From positions 1-64,000 of the forward strand of contig JAFUXA010000012.1 in NCBI GenBank assembly GCA_017470985.1: a DNA stretch of 64,000 nt, in the 5' to 3' direction. Under the pieces are notes generated by a model. The model saw only the letters and a list, made by a program, of their open reading frames with translations, did no database searches and was not told the DNA's origin. The translations under genes were made by a program, and so were the position numbers. This DNA is from Lachnospiraceae bacterium (GTDB lineage: Bacteria; Bacillota; Clostridia; Lachnospirales; Lachnospiraceae). Positions 37,142 through 44,895 of this stretch are shown here, in pieces. Position 1 is the first letter of the stretch. Every line of letters starts with the position of its first letter.

Positions 37142-39589
37142 ATGGCATCACCAATTAGAATGAGTGGTATGGTATCAGGCATGGATACAGAAGCTTTGGT
37201 TTCTGCCATGGTTATGAACTATACCGAGAAGAAAAATAAATATTCCAAAGCACAGACCAAATTGCAGTGGAAGCAGGAAGCATATAGTACTGTAAACAGC
37301 AAGGTCTACAGCTTGTATAACAAGGTAAGTGCATTTAGATTTACCTCAGCATACAATATGAAGACAACCAAGGTGTCTGATACAACCAAGGCTACTATTA
37401 CAGCAGGAGCCAAGGCAGTAAATGGTACACAGACGCTGCAAATTAATAAGACTGCTAAGTCTGGTTATGCAACAGGTGCTGAGTTGAAGAAGGGAACTAC
37501 TGAGGATACTAAGTTATCAGAACTTGGATTTACAGGTAGCTCTACAATTACTGTTCGTGTAGGTAATACCAACAAGGATATTGCTGTCAGTGGAGATATG
37601 AAAATCTCTGAGTTGGTAGAGTCATTGAACAAGTCAGGAGTGAAGGCGTCTTATGATGCTAAGAACTTGCGAATGTTTGTAAGTGCAGCTGAGACTGGTG
37701 TGGAAAATGATTTCTCACTTACATCCAGTGATGCAAATGGTTTAATGGCATTGAAGGCAGTTGGACTTTCATTGAAGTCAGATGCCAATGATGCTACTTA
37801 TCTCAAGACTGCATCTTATGCCAAGGGACTTACGGCTCTTGATGGAACTGGCAATATCGTGTCATATTACCAGTTGGATGCAAATGGAAATCTCCAGAAG
37901 GACAATGAGGGTAATTACATTGTAAATCCGGCAGTTGCTTCAGGAATTACAGATGCTGATATTCGTCAGGCTACCAAGACATCTATTACTGAATTGCTTA
38001 CTACATTAAAGGATGCACATCAGGCAGTAGATGATGCTGAAGAGCAGAAGAAGACAATAAATGGCAATATTGCATATAGCAAAGCTTATGACGCTGTATA
38101 TACAGATGTTCTTGATAAATTGAATGCATCAGAACTTGGTATGACCGAGGATGAACTGACAGCAAAGAAAGATGAACTGATAAGCCTTATAAAGTATAGT
38201 GACCATAATGCGGCTGCTGCACAATATTCATATTATGGACCAAACGGTGCTTATACTGATGAAAATGGTGTGGAGCATGCTGAAGGACCATATATCAATT
38301 ATGAGAAATATTATAATAATGCAGCAGATGGAGCGGTAACTTTATCTGATAAGATTACAAGCCTGGGTAAAGAGTTGGGACTTGTAACTGAGTCAACAGG
38401 TGAAGAGCCTGAAGTGACAGAAGGTGAGGAAACTTCAACTGAAAGCGCATTAGATAAACTGAAAAGTGCTTATAGTGCATTGGCGGCTTATGGCGATGGA
38501 AGTAATTATACATATCTGACAGCATCTGATATCGAGGCTAAAAATGCAGAGATTGAGACTCTTGATGCTACAATTGCTGCCAACCAGAATACTATTGACA
38601 ATACAGATGCTTCTTACTGGAATATAGAAGACTTTTCAAATGTGGATGTATCTGAAATGGCCAATACTATTGCTGATAAGATCATGACAGCCAAGAGTGT
38701 AGTTGAAGGCGGAATAAATCTGTCTGATTACTATAATGAAGGTGCCACACGTGTAGATGCTGAGGATGCAGAGATTGTATTGAATGGTGCAACATTTAAA
38801 TCTGCAACTAATACATTTAACATCAACGGCCTTACAATCAAAGCTCAGGCTGTAACAGCTCCTGGAGAGACTATTCAGATTACAACAGATGCTGACAGTC
38901 AGGGGTTGTACGATAAAGTCAAAGATTTCTTGAATACATATAATGAAGTTATCAATGAATTGATGAAGCTTTATAATGCAGATTCTGCCAAGGGTTATGA
39001 GCCGTTAACAGATGATGAGAAAGACGCCATGAGCGACTCTGAAGTTGAGAAATGGGAGAAGAAAATCAAGGATTCATTGCTTAGAAAAGATTCGACAATA
39101 AGTGGCGTGATAAATGCAATGACATCATCTATGATGGCAACGTACAGCGTGAATGGCAAGACATATTCATTAGGTAATTTCGGAATTCACACATTGGGAT
39201 TTTTGAACGCAGCCAAGAATGAGAATTATGCATATCATATAGATGGCGATTCAGAAGATAGTATAACATCTGGAAATCAGGACAAGTTGCTTGAAGCTAT
39301 AACCAATGATCCTGAGGGTGTACAGGAGTTTATGACGCAATTGGCAAGTGGATTATATAAGGAGCTTGGCAATAAGATGCAGTCTACAAATTTAAGTAGT
39401 GCATATACAATTTATAATGATAAGCAGATGGCTTCTGAATATAGTAGATATACCAAAACAATTAAGACTTGGGAAGATAAGATAGCTGATATGGAAGACA
39501 GATATTACAAGCAGTTTTCAAATATGGAGAAACAGCTTGCTAGTATTCAGAGCTCAAGCTCATCAATATCTTCACTACTTGGAATGTAA
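37142..39589 (+). CDS. fliD: Flagellar filament capping protein FliD
   Basis: An 815-residue protein, longer than the usual 450-700. FliD_N (about residues 5-105: GMVSGMDTEALVSAMV) and the C-terminal FliD_C domain (ending in helical SEYSRYTKTIKTWEDKIADM and a Ser-rich tail) are recognisable. The long middle part is variable, Thr/Ala/Asp-rich and probably exposed on the cap. FliD folds at the filament tip and helps flagellin polymerise. Second gene of the sigma-D operon; AGGAGG precedes the ATG. Confidence 0.92.
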   Translation: MASPIRMSGMVSGMDTEALVSAMVMNYTEKKNKYSKAQTKLQWKQEAYSTVNSKVYSLYNKVSAFRFTSAYNMKTTKVSDTTKATITAGAKAVNGTQTLQINKTAKSGYATGAELKKGTTEDTKLSELGFTGSSTITVRVGNTNKDIAVSGDMKISELVESLNKSGVKASYDAKNLRMFVSAAETGVENDFSLTSSDANGLMALKAVGLSLKSDANDATYLKTASYAKGLTALDGTGNIVSYYQLDANGNLQKDNEGNYIVNPAVASGITDADIRQATKTSITELLTTLKDAHQAVDDAEEQKKTINGNIAYSKAYDAVYTDVLDKLNASELGMTEDELTAKKDELISLIKYSDHNAAAAQYSYYGPNGAYTDENGVEHAEGPYINYEKYYNNAADGAVTLSDKITSLGKELGLVTESTGEEPEVTEGEETSTESALDKLKSAYSALAAYGDGSNYTYLTASDIEAKNAEIETLDATIAANQNTIDNTDASYWNIEDFSNVDVSEMANTIADKIMTAKSVVEGGINLSDYYNEGATRVDAEDAEIVLNGATFKSATNTFNINGLTIKAQAVTAPGETIQITTDADSQGLYDKVKDFLNTYNEVINELMKLYNADSAKGYEPLTDDEKDAMSDSEVEKWEKKIKDSLLRKDSTISGVINAMTSSMMATYSVNGKTYSLGNFGIHTLGFLNAAKNENYAYHIDGDSEDSITSGNQDKLLEAITNDPEGVQEFMTQLASGLYKELGNKMQSTNLSSAYTIYNDKQMASEYSRYTKTIKTWEDKIADMEDRYYKQFSNMEKQLASIQSSSSSISSLLGM

Positions 39590-39610
39590 TAAACTAGGAG
39601 GAATAATCAT

Positions 39611-39997
39611 ATGGCTATGAATGGCGGATATGATGCATATGCTAAAAACAAAATATTGACAGCTTCACCGGCAGAGCTTACATTAATGTTATACGAGGGA
39701 GCTATTAAATTTACTAATATTGGTATTGTGGCTATTGAGAAAAATGATATGATGAAGGCCAATACTAATATACAGAAAGCAGAGAGAATAATAGCGGAAC
39801 TTCGTGGAACTCTTGATATGAAATATGAAGTTGCCAAGGATTTTGATAATGTATATGAATATATCGGTTGGTGCTTACTTCAGGGAAATGTGAAGAAGGA
39901 TATACCGAAGTTAGAGGAAGCCTTGAAACATATGCGAACTATGAGAGATACATGGAAAGAAGTTATGGAACTGAATAAACAGGGAAATGTATCTTAG
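39611..39997 (+). CDS. fliS: Flagellin export chaperone FliS
   Basis: A 128-residue helical chaperone. The hallmark start (GGYDAYAKNKILTASPAELTLMLYEGAIKF) spans residues 5-34 and contains the flagellin-binding surface. FliS keeps flagellin unfolded before export, and in CsrA-FliW systems it helps connect export to flagellin translation. It lies between fliD and the FlgN-like gene, with AGGAGG upstream. Confidence 0.94.
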   Translation: MAMNGGYDAYAKNKILTASPAELTLMLYEGAIKFTNIGIVAIEKNDMMKANTNIQKAERIIAELRGTLDMKYEVAKDFDNVYEYIGWCLLQGNVKKDIPKLEEALKHMRTMRDTWKEVMELNKQGNVS

Positions 39998-40007
39998 GAG
40001 TAGCGGT

Positions 40008-40487
40008 ATGATAGAACAGAATTATATTCAGATGCTCGAGGATAGTCTTGAGAAGAAAGTGGATATATTGAAACAGCTCCAGATTCTATGCAGAGAGCAG
40101 GCGATAATTTTGCAGGACGAAGATGCCGGACCGGAGATGCTTGATGAAAATATGGACAAGAAGCAGGCACTTATTGATCATATAGAGAAATTAGATGCTG
40201 GTTTTGAGGATGTATTTGCCAAGGTTCGGGTGGAGTTGGAATCCAATCGTCAGGTTTATGCTCAAAATATTTCACATATGCAGGAGCTTATTAGAGATAT
40301 TACAGATCGAAGCGTCAATATACAGGCGCTGGAACAAAGAAACAAGGATTTGGCCAGAGATAGATTTCAAAGTGTGAAATCTCATGTGAAGGAAATTAGA
40401 CAGAGTAACCAAGCGGCTACTACTTATTATAGAAATATGATGAATCTGGCTCATGTGGATCCGCAATTTTTTGATAGTACAAAATAA
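40008..40487 (+). CDS. FlgN/FliT-like flagellar chaperone, putative
   Basis: A 159-residue all-helical protein with strong coiled-coil character (YIQMLEDSLEKKVDILKQL; ALEQRNKDLARDRFQSVK), Gln/Glu/Lys-rich, no signal peptide. Size, helix content and position after fliS match FlgN or FliT chaperones, which hold hook-associated or cap proteins before export. Primary sequence similarity is too loose to choose. ATG 40008 follows AGGAG just after the fliS stop. Confidence 0.65.
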   Translation: MIEQNYIQMLEDSLEKKVDILKQLQILCREQAIILQDEDAGPEMLDENMDKKQALIDHIEKLDAGFEDVFAKVRVELESNRQVYAQNISHMQELIRDITDRSVNIQALEQRNKDLARDRFQSVKSHVKEIRQSNQAATTYYRNMMNLAHVDPQFFDSTK

Positions 40488-40512
40488 ATTTAAAAAAATT
40501 TATTTTTTGCTA

Positions 40513-40539
40513 TAAAGTATCGGAGAATGCGTCCGATAT
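40513..40539 (+). promoter_or_regulatory. Sigma-D promoter of flagellin gene 1
   Basis: TAAA (40513-40516), 16-nt spacer, CCGATAT (40533-40539), an excellent match to the flagellar sigma consensus. The expected start near 40546 gives a 5' leader of about 138 nt. Confidence 0.88.
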
Positions 40540-40596
40540 ATAAATTACAAAGGCAAGATGACTTGCCCAAAGGTTTAGAGTCTGGGGTGTACGGCC

Positions 40597-40676
40597 AGGA
40601 CAATAAACCTTCAACAAATCATTTTTATTAATTTATAACCGCTGTCAAGGATGACAGATGTGATTTTCAAGGAGGA
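40597..40676 (+). promoter_or_regulatory. Flagellin-1 leader with probable CsrA sites
   Basis: The leader contains a hairpin CTGTCA-AGGA-TGACAG (40642-40657) that places GGA in a four-base loop, the classic CsrA binding form, and a second AGGAGG in the ribosome site about 15 nt downstream. Another CAGGAC lies near 40603. In B. subtilis CsrA blocks hag translation through two such sites, one overlapping the SD. csrA and fliW themselves are not in the window. Confidence 0.55.
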
Positions 40677-40683
40677 AAAAATT

Positions 40684-41490
40684 ATGGTAGTACAACACAA
40701 CATGCAGGCAGCAAATGCTAGCCGCGTACTTAATGTAACAGCAAATCAGCAGTCAAAGAGCACAGAGAAGTTATCTTCAGGATACAGAATCAACCGTGCA
40801 GCAGATGATGCAGCAGGTCTTTCTATTTCTGAAAAGATGAGAAAGCAGATCAGAGGTCTTGACAGAGCTTCTACAAACGCTCAGGACGGTATCTCAGCAG
40901 TACAGACAGCTGAAGGTGCTTTAGCAGAAGTTCATTCAATGCTTCAGAGAGCAAATGAGCTTTCAGTTCAGGCAGCTAACGGAACAAATGCAACAAAGGA
41001 CATCAAGGCTATCAGTGATGAGATTGTAGCACTTAAGACAGAAATGACACGTATCGGTGCAACAACTGACTTCAATGGTAAGAAGTTACTTGCTGGTGCT
41101 AGCACAACAATTTTCGTTGGATATCAGAAGGATTCAAACAACGATATTGCAATCACAGGTGTTACACTTTCAACAAAGGTTGCTTCACTTGGAGCAATCA
41201 CAACACAGTCAGCAGCAAAGGATATGATTGGAAAGATTTCTGTAGCTCTTCAGTCAATCTCAGATGCTCGTTCAGCATTTGGTGCTGTTCAGAACAGATT
41301 AGAGCACACAATTGACAACTTGGATAACGTTGTTGAGAACGTAACAGCAGCTGAGTCACGTATCCGTGATACAGATATGGCTGATGAGATGGTTAAGTAC
41401 AGCAAGAATAATATTCTTACTCAGGCTGGCCAGTCAATGCTTGCTCAGGCAAATCAGTCAACACAGGGAGTATTATCACTTCTTCAGTAA
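40684..41490 (+). CDS. Flagellin 1
   Basis: A 268-residue flagellin with only the conserved D0/D1 domains and a short middle: N-terminal QHNMQAANASRVLN and SGYRINRAADDAAGLSISEK, C-terminal RDTDMADEMVKYSKNNIL and the QSTQGVLSLLQ end. It polymerises into the filament after export with FliS. About 95% identical to flagellin 2 downstream. Codon use is strongly optimised (mostly ACA, GCA, CTT repeats), as expected for very high expression. The Ser/Thr-rich central segment would be the glycosylation surface. Confidence 0.96.
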   Translation: MVVQHNMQAANASRVLNVTANQQSKSTEKLSSGYRINRAADDAAGLSISEKMRKQIRGLDRASTNAQDGISAVQTAEGALAEVHSMLQRANELSVQAANGTNATKDIKAISDEIVALKTEMTRIGATTDFNGKKLLAGASTTIFVGYQKDSNNDIAITGVTLSTKVASLGAITTQSAAKDMIGKISVALQSISDARSAFGAVQNRLEHTIDNLDNVVENVTAAESRIRDTDMADEMVKYSKNNILTQAGQSMLAQANQSTQGVLSLLQ

Positions 41491-41536
41491 TCAATAAGAT
41501 TACTAGATTAAAAGTATTCGTACACAATGCTTTATT

Positions 41537-41567
41537 AAGGACCATGATTTTCATGGTCCTTATTTTT
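41537..41567 (+). terminator. Intrinsic terminator of flagellin 1
   Basis: An 11-bp perfect stem AAGGACCATGA/TCATGGTCCTT, 3-nt loop, then ATTTTT, 46 bp after the stop. Confidence 0.9.
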
Positions 41568-41652
41568 GTCTGAAAAAATTAGAGAATAAATGCCTGGAAT
41601 AGAAGAATATTCAACATTTTTGAAAAAATATAAAAAATTTTTAAAAAAGGGG

Positions 41653-41679
41653 TTAAGGGATTTGAAATCAGTCCGATAT
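41653..41679 (+). promoter_or_regulatory. Sigma-D promoter of flagellin gene 2
   Basis: TTAA (41653-41656), 16-nt spacer, CCGATAT (41673-41679). It has the weaker -35 seen for flaG rather than the TAAA of flagellin 1, which predicts lower expression of copy 2. Confidence 0.82.
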
Positions 41680-41824
41680 ATTTTGTGTAAAGCAAAGGAT
41701 ATGCTTACAGAAGTATCACATAATGATAACCGGTGTCAGATACTTCTTAAATTATAAGGATTTAATAATAATATTTTGAGAAAAGAAATAAAAACAATTC
41801 TTTATTTCATGGAGGAACAATAAT

Positions 41825-42631
41825 ATGGTAGTACAACACAATATGCAGGCAGCAAACGCTAGCCGAGTTTTAAACATTACAGCAAATCAGCAGTCAAAGA
41901 GCACAGAGAAGTTATCTTCCGGTTATAGAATTAACCGTGCAGCAGATGATGCGGCAGGTCTTTCTATTTCTGAAAAGATGAGAAAGCAGATCAGAGGTTT
42001 AGATCGAGCTTCAACAAATGCCCAGGATGGTATTTCGGCAGTACAGACAGCTGAAGGTGCTTTGGCAGAAGTTCACTCAATGCTTCAGAGAGCTAATGAA
42101 CTTTCAGTTCAGGCAGCTAATGGTACAAATGCTACAAAAGATATCGAAGCTATTAGCAACGAGATAGTAGCTCTTAAAGAGGAAATGACACGTATTGGTG
42201 CAACAACAGACTTCAATGGTAAGAAGTTGCTTGCAGGTGAAGATACAACAATATTCGTTGGATATCAGAAGGATTCAAATAATGATATTACAATTGCAGG
42301 TGTAACACTTTCAAATAAGGTTTCTTCACTTGGAGCAATCACAACACAGTCAGCAGCTAAGGATATGCTTGGTAAGATTTCTGTGGCACTTCAGGCTGTA
42401 TCAGATGCACGTTCTGCATTCGGTGCTGTTCAGAACAGATTAGAGCATACAATTGACAACTTAGATAACGTTGTTGAGAATGTAACAGCAGCTGAGTCAC
42501 GTATCCGTGATACAGATATGGCTGATGAAATGGTTAAGTATAGTAAGAATAATATTCTTACACAGGCTGGTCAGTCAATGCTTTCACAGGCAAATCAGTC
42601 TACTCAGGGTGTGTTGTCATTACTTCAGTAG
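41825..42631 (+). CDS. Flagellin 2
   Basis: A 268-residue flagellin of the same D0/D1-only build. It differs from flagellin 1 at about 14 positions, nearly all in the central part (for example IEAISNEI versus IKAISDEI, GEDTT versus GASTT, SNKVSS versus STKVAS) plus single changes near each end. Codon use is less uniform than in flagellin 1. Tandem duplication with retained differences suggests both are filament components. GGAGG lies before the ATG. Confidence 0.96.
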   Translation: MVVQHNMQAANASRVLNITANQQSKSTEKLSSGYRINRAADDAAGLSISEKMRKQIRGLDRASTNAQDGISAVQTAEGALAEVHSMLQRANELSVQAANGTNATKDIEAISNEIVALKEEMTRIGATTDFNGKKLLAGEDTTIFVGYQKDSNNDITIAGVTLSNKVSSLGAITTQSAAKDMLGKISVALQAVSDARSAFGAVQNRLEHTIDNLDNVVENVTAAESRIRDTDMADEMVKYSKNNILTQAGQSMLSQANQSTQGVLSLLQ

Positions 42632-42652
42632 AATAACAGATGATATGATTAT

Positions 42653-42690
42653 TAGACCACGCTATATTCATATAGCGTGGTCTATTTTTT
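42653..42690 (+). terminator. Intrinsic terminator of flagellin 2
   Basis: A 14-bp stem TAGACCACGCTATA/TATAGCGTGGTCTA with a 4-nt loop, then six T. Only 25 bp separate it from the next gene, leaving no room for a full promoter in between. Confidence 0.92.
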
Positions 42691-42715
42691 AAAAAGCTAT
42701 CAGGGATATAGGAAT

Positions 42716-43015
42716 ATGAATATGGATAAATATATTGATTTGATTGATGAAAACTGTAAATTGTTATGGCAAGCCAAAGCGGTTGATGAAGTTGAACTGA
42801 TAAATATGATAAATGGCAGTACGGAAGAAATGATGGAAGGTGTGAAAAAAATGCTGTCGTTAGGCATTCAATTTCCGGTTCAATATGTTACTGATGGGTT
42901 GAGACATTTTGAGGAAGCAATTCAGTCGCAGGATAACTATAAGCTTGCTGATTTTTTGTGCTTTGAGTGGAAAGAGATACTCACAGTATATGATGAGATA
43001 ATCGCTGAGATGTAG
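42716..43015 (+). CDS. Small helical protein of unknown function in the Maf operon
   Basis: A 99-residue acidic, helical, cytoplasmic protein with no recognised domain (IDLIDENCKLLWQAKAVDE; GLRHFEEAIQSQDNYKLADF). It is 10 bp upstream of the first Maf glycosyltransferase gene, so a partner or regulator of flagellin glycosylation is plausible. ATG 42716 and ATG 42722 are both possible starts; AGGGA and AGGA are nearby. No function is claimed. Confidence 0.7.
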   Translation: MNMDKYIDLIDENCKLLWQAKAVDEVELINMINGSTEEMMEGVKKMLSLGIQFPVQYVTDGLRHFEEAIQSQDNYKLADFLCFEWKEILTVYDEIIAEM

Positions 43016-43025
43016 AGGTGGATTC

Positions 43026-44855
43026 ATGAAGGAAATGCTGAAGAAAAACTATGAAAAATTGATTGAGACCCAGAAAAAGTTTGATTTAAAAATTGAAGCA
43101 TATAAGGATTATCAAGACTTCGATGAGTATAAGTATGTCAGTGATGGTAAAGAATGGAATTTGTTCAGTGAAGTAGATATGGACAGAGCAGTTGATGCTT
43201 GGATGGAGCAATTCGATAAAGTACAGTATGATACCATTCTTTTATTATTTGGAATTGGTCATTATAAGTATTTAAACAGCTTGCGTTCTAGATTCCCTGA
43301 TAATGCAATAATTGTATATGAACCATCAGAAGAGATGATGATAAAGTTTTTGGCTCATAAGGAGGCTGAATATTTTTTGGAGGATAACCAAAATTTTCAT
43401 TTTATTCTTGGGGGAAAAAGAAAAGCGGATTTTAGCGAATTGATGAGCGCACTGGTGGCAACTAATACAAAGGATAAAATATGTATTGCTAACATTCCTA
43501 ATTATTCTAAGATTTTTTCAGATGATTTTATGTTTTTTTATAAAATTATTAACGAAAGATATGAAATGGTTCAGGTTAATGAAAAGACATTGATTGAGCA
43601 GGGCGCAGAGCGTGTAGGAAATATCATATATAATATGCGCCATATGGTGGATGAATCCGGTTTGGATGAATTAAAAGTTGCGATGGAAAATCTTGAAACA
43701 GAGGATTGTACAGTTGTTTTAATAGCTGCCGGACCATCTCTTGACAAGAATATCCGTGAACTGAAAGAGTACAAAAATAAAGTCTTTATTGTGTGCGTTG
43801 ATGCTGCGTTAAATACTGCGGTGAAAAACGATATTATACCGGATCTGATAGTGTCAGTAGATCCATACGTATATACTAAGGCTATTGAATCAGATAGTAT
43901 AATAGGCGTTCCGCTTGTCGCAGATTTAGTGTCAAATCCTAAATTGCTTGAAGTTCATAAAGGACGAGTGTTTTATCAATGTTCAAACGCAGATTATCCG
44001 AGACGTGTAATGAGGGATTACGGTGCGGAATTGCTTAACATGCCGCATGGTGGCTCGGTTGCAAATGTTGCATTTTCTTTGTTGCTCTTCATGGGATTTA
44101 AAAGAATTGTTTTTATTGGACAGGATTTAGCATATCCCGGAAATCAATTTCATGCAAAAGATGCTTTTGAAAATGAAGGTGAGTTAGATTTAAATGATAA
44201 TAAGTATTTCTATGTCGAAAGTATTGATGGAGGAAAAGTTCTTACGGAAACCAATATGAATGTATATAGAAAATTCTTTGAGAATCACATTAAAAGGCAT
44301 CCGGACTGTACTTTTATTGATGCAACTGAAGGTGGCGCATTTATTGAAGGAACTGAGATAATGACGCTTAGGGAAGCTCTTGATGGATGTGACAATTTAG
44401 ATGGTATAGGTTTCACTGAATTGATAAATAATGCGAATTATTGGCTTGATGACGAGCAAAAAGAATCCGTATTAGATGAAATGAGAAGTAGTTATGAGAA
44501 TATCAATGCCCAAACTAACAAAATGAGAAATATGATTTCTGTATATAAAAAGCTTGGTAAACTTCTGAAGGAAGAAAAATATTGTTCTAAGGAATTTGCT
44601 AAAAATTATAAAAAAGTTACAGCATTTAATGAATATGTAGAGAATAACAGAGATGTTATGCTTTTGGAACTCTTTACAAACGGAGCTTTGGTAGAGTGCT
44701 TCAATTCCCTTTCTGAGTATGGGGAGACACATAAAGAAGAAATTGATATAATCATAAACAGTGGATTAAATATGATAAAAGGGTATATTGATGCTGGAGA
44801 AGAATTAAAAGAAGTATGGAAAGAGACTTGCGATAAGTACAAATTGCAGTTTTAA
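43026..44855 (+). CDS. Maf flagellin glycosyltransferase 1 (DUF115)
   Basis: A 609-residue motility-associated factor. The DUF115 core near residues 235-460 carries VLIAAGPSLDKNIREL, a DALNTAVKNDIIPDLIVSVDP segment and FIGQDLAYPGNQFHA, the MptE-like nucleotide-sugar site. Maf proteins transfer nonulosonic acids such as pseudaminic acid from CMP to Ser/Thr of flagellin in the cytoplasm. It lies between the flagellin and the pse biosynthesis genes. AGAGGTGG precedes the start. Confidence 0.88.
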   Translation: MKEMLKKNYEKLIETQKKFDLKIEAYKDYQDFDEYKYVSDGKEWNLFSEVDMDRAVDAWMEQFDKVQYDTILLLFGIGHYKYLNSLRSRFPDNAIIVYEPSEEMMIKFLAHKEAEYFLEDNQNFHFILGGKRKADFSELMSALVATNTKDKICIANIPNYSKIFSDDFMFFYKIINERYEMVQVNEKTLIEQGAERVGNIIYNMRHMVDESGLDELKVAMENLETEDCTVVLIAAGPSLDKNIRELKEYKNKVFIVCVDAALNTAVKNDIIPDLIVSVDPYVYTKAIESDSIIGVPLVADLVSNPKLLEVHKGRVFYQCSNADYPRRVMRDYGAELLNMPHGGSVANVAFSLLLFMGFKRIVFIGQDLAYPGNQFHAKDAFENEGELDLNDNKYFYVESIDGGKVLTETNMNVYRKFFENHIKRHPDCTFIDATEGGAFIEGTEIMTLREALDGCDNLDGIGFTELINNANYWLDDEQKESVLDEMRSSYENINAQTNKMRNMISVYKKLGKLLKEEKYCSKEFAKNYKKVTAFNEYVENNRDVMLLELFTNGALVECFNSLSEYGETHKEEIDIIINSGLNMIKGYIDAGEELKEVWKETCDKYKLQF

Positions 44856-44895
44856 AAAAGTAAAGCATAAATGCTTCTGAGTTTGGAGTGCATAG

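Larger units (their letters stand above)
41491..41824 (+). other. Intergenic region between the flagellin genes
   Basis: 334 bp without a gene. It holds the flagellin-1 terminator, an A+T-rich stretch, the second flagellin promoter (41653-41679) and a leader of about 140 nt. In the leader TTAAAT-TATAAGG-ATTTAA (about 41748-41766) could present a GGA to CsrA, less convincingly than the flagellin-1 hairpin; a GAAATAAA/TTTATTTC stem precedes the GGAGG site. Confidence 0.6.
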
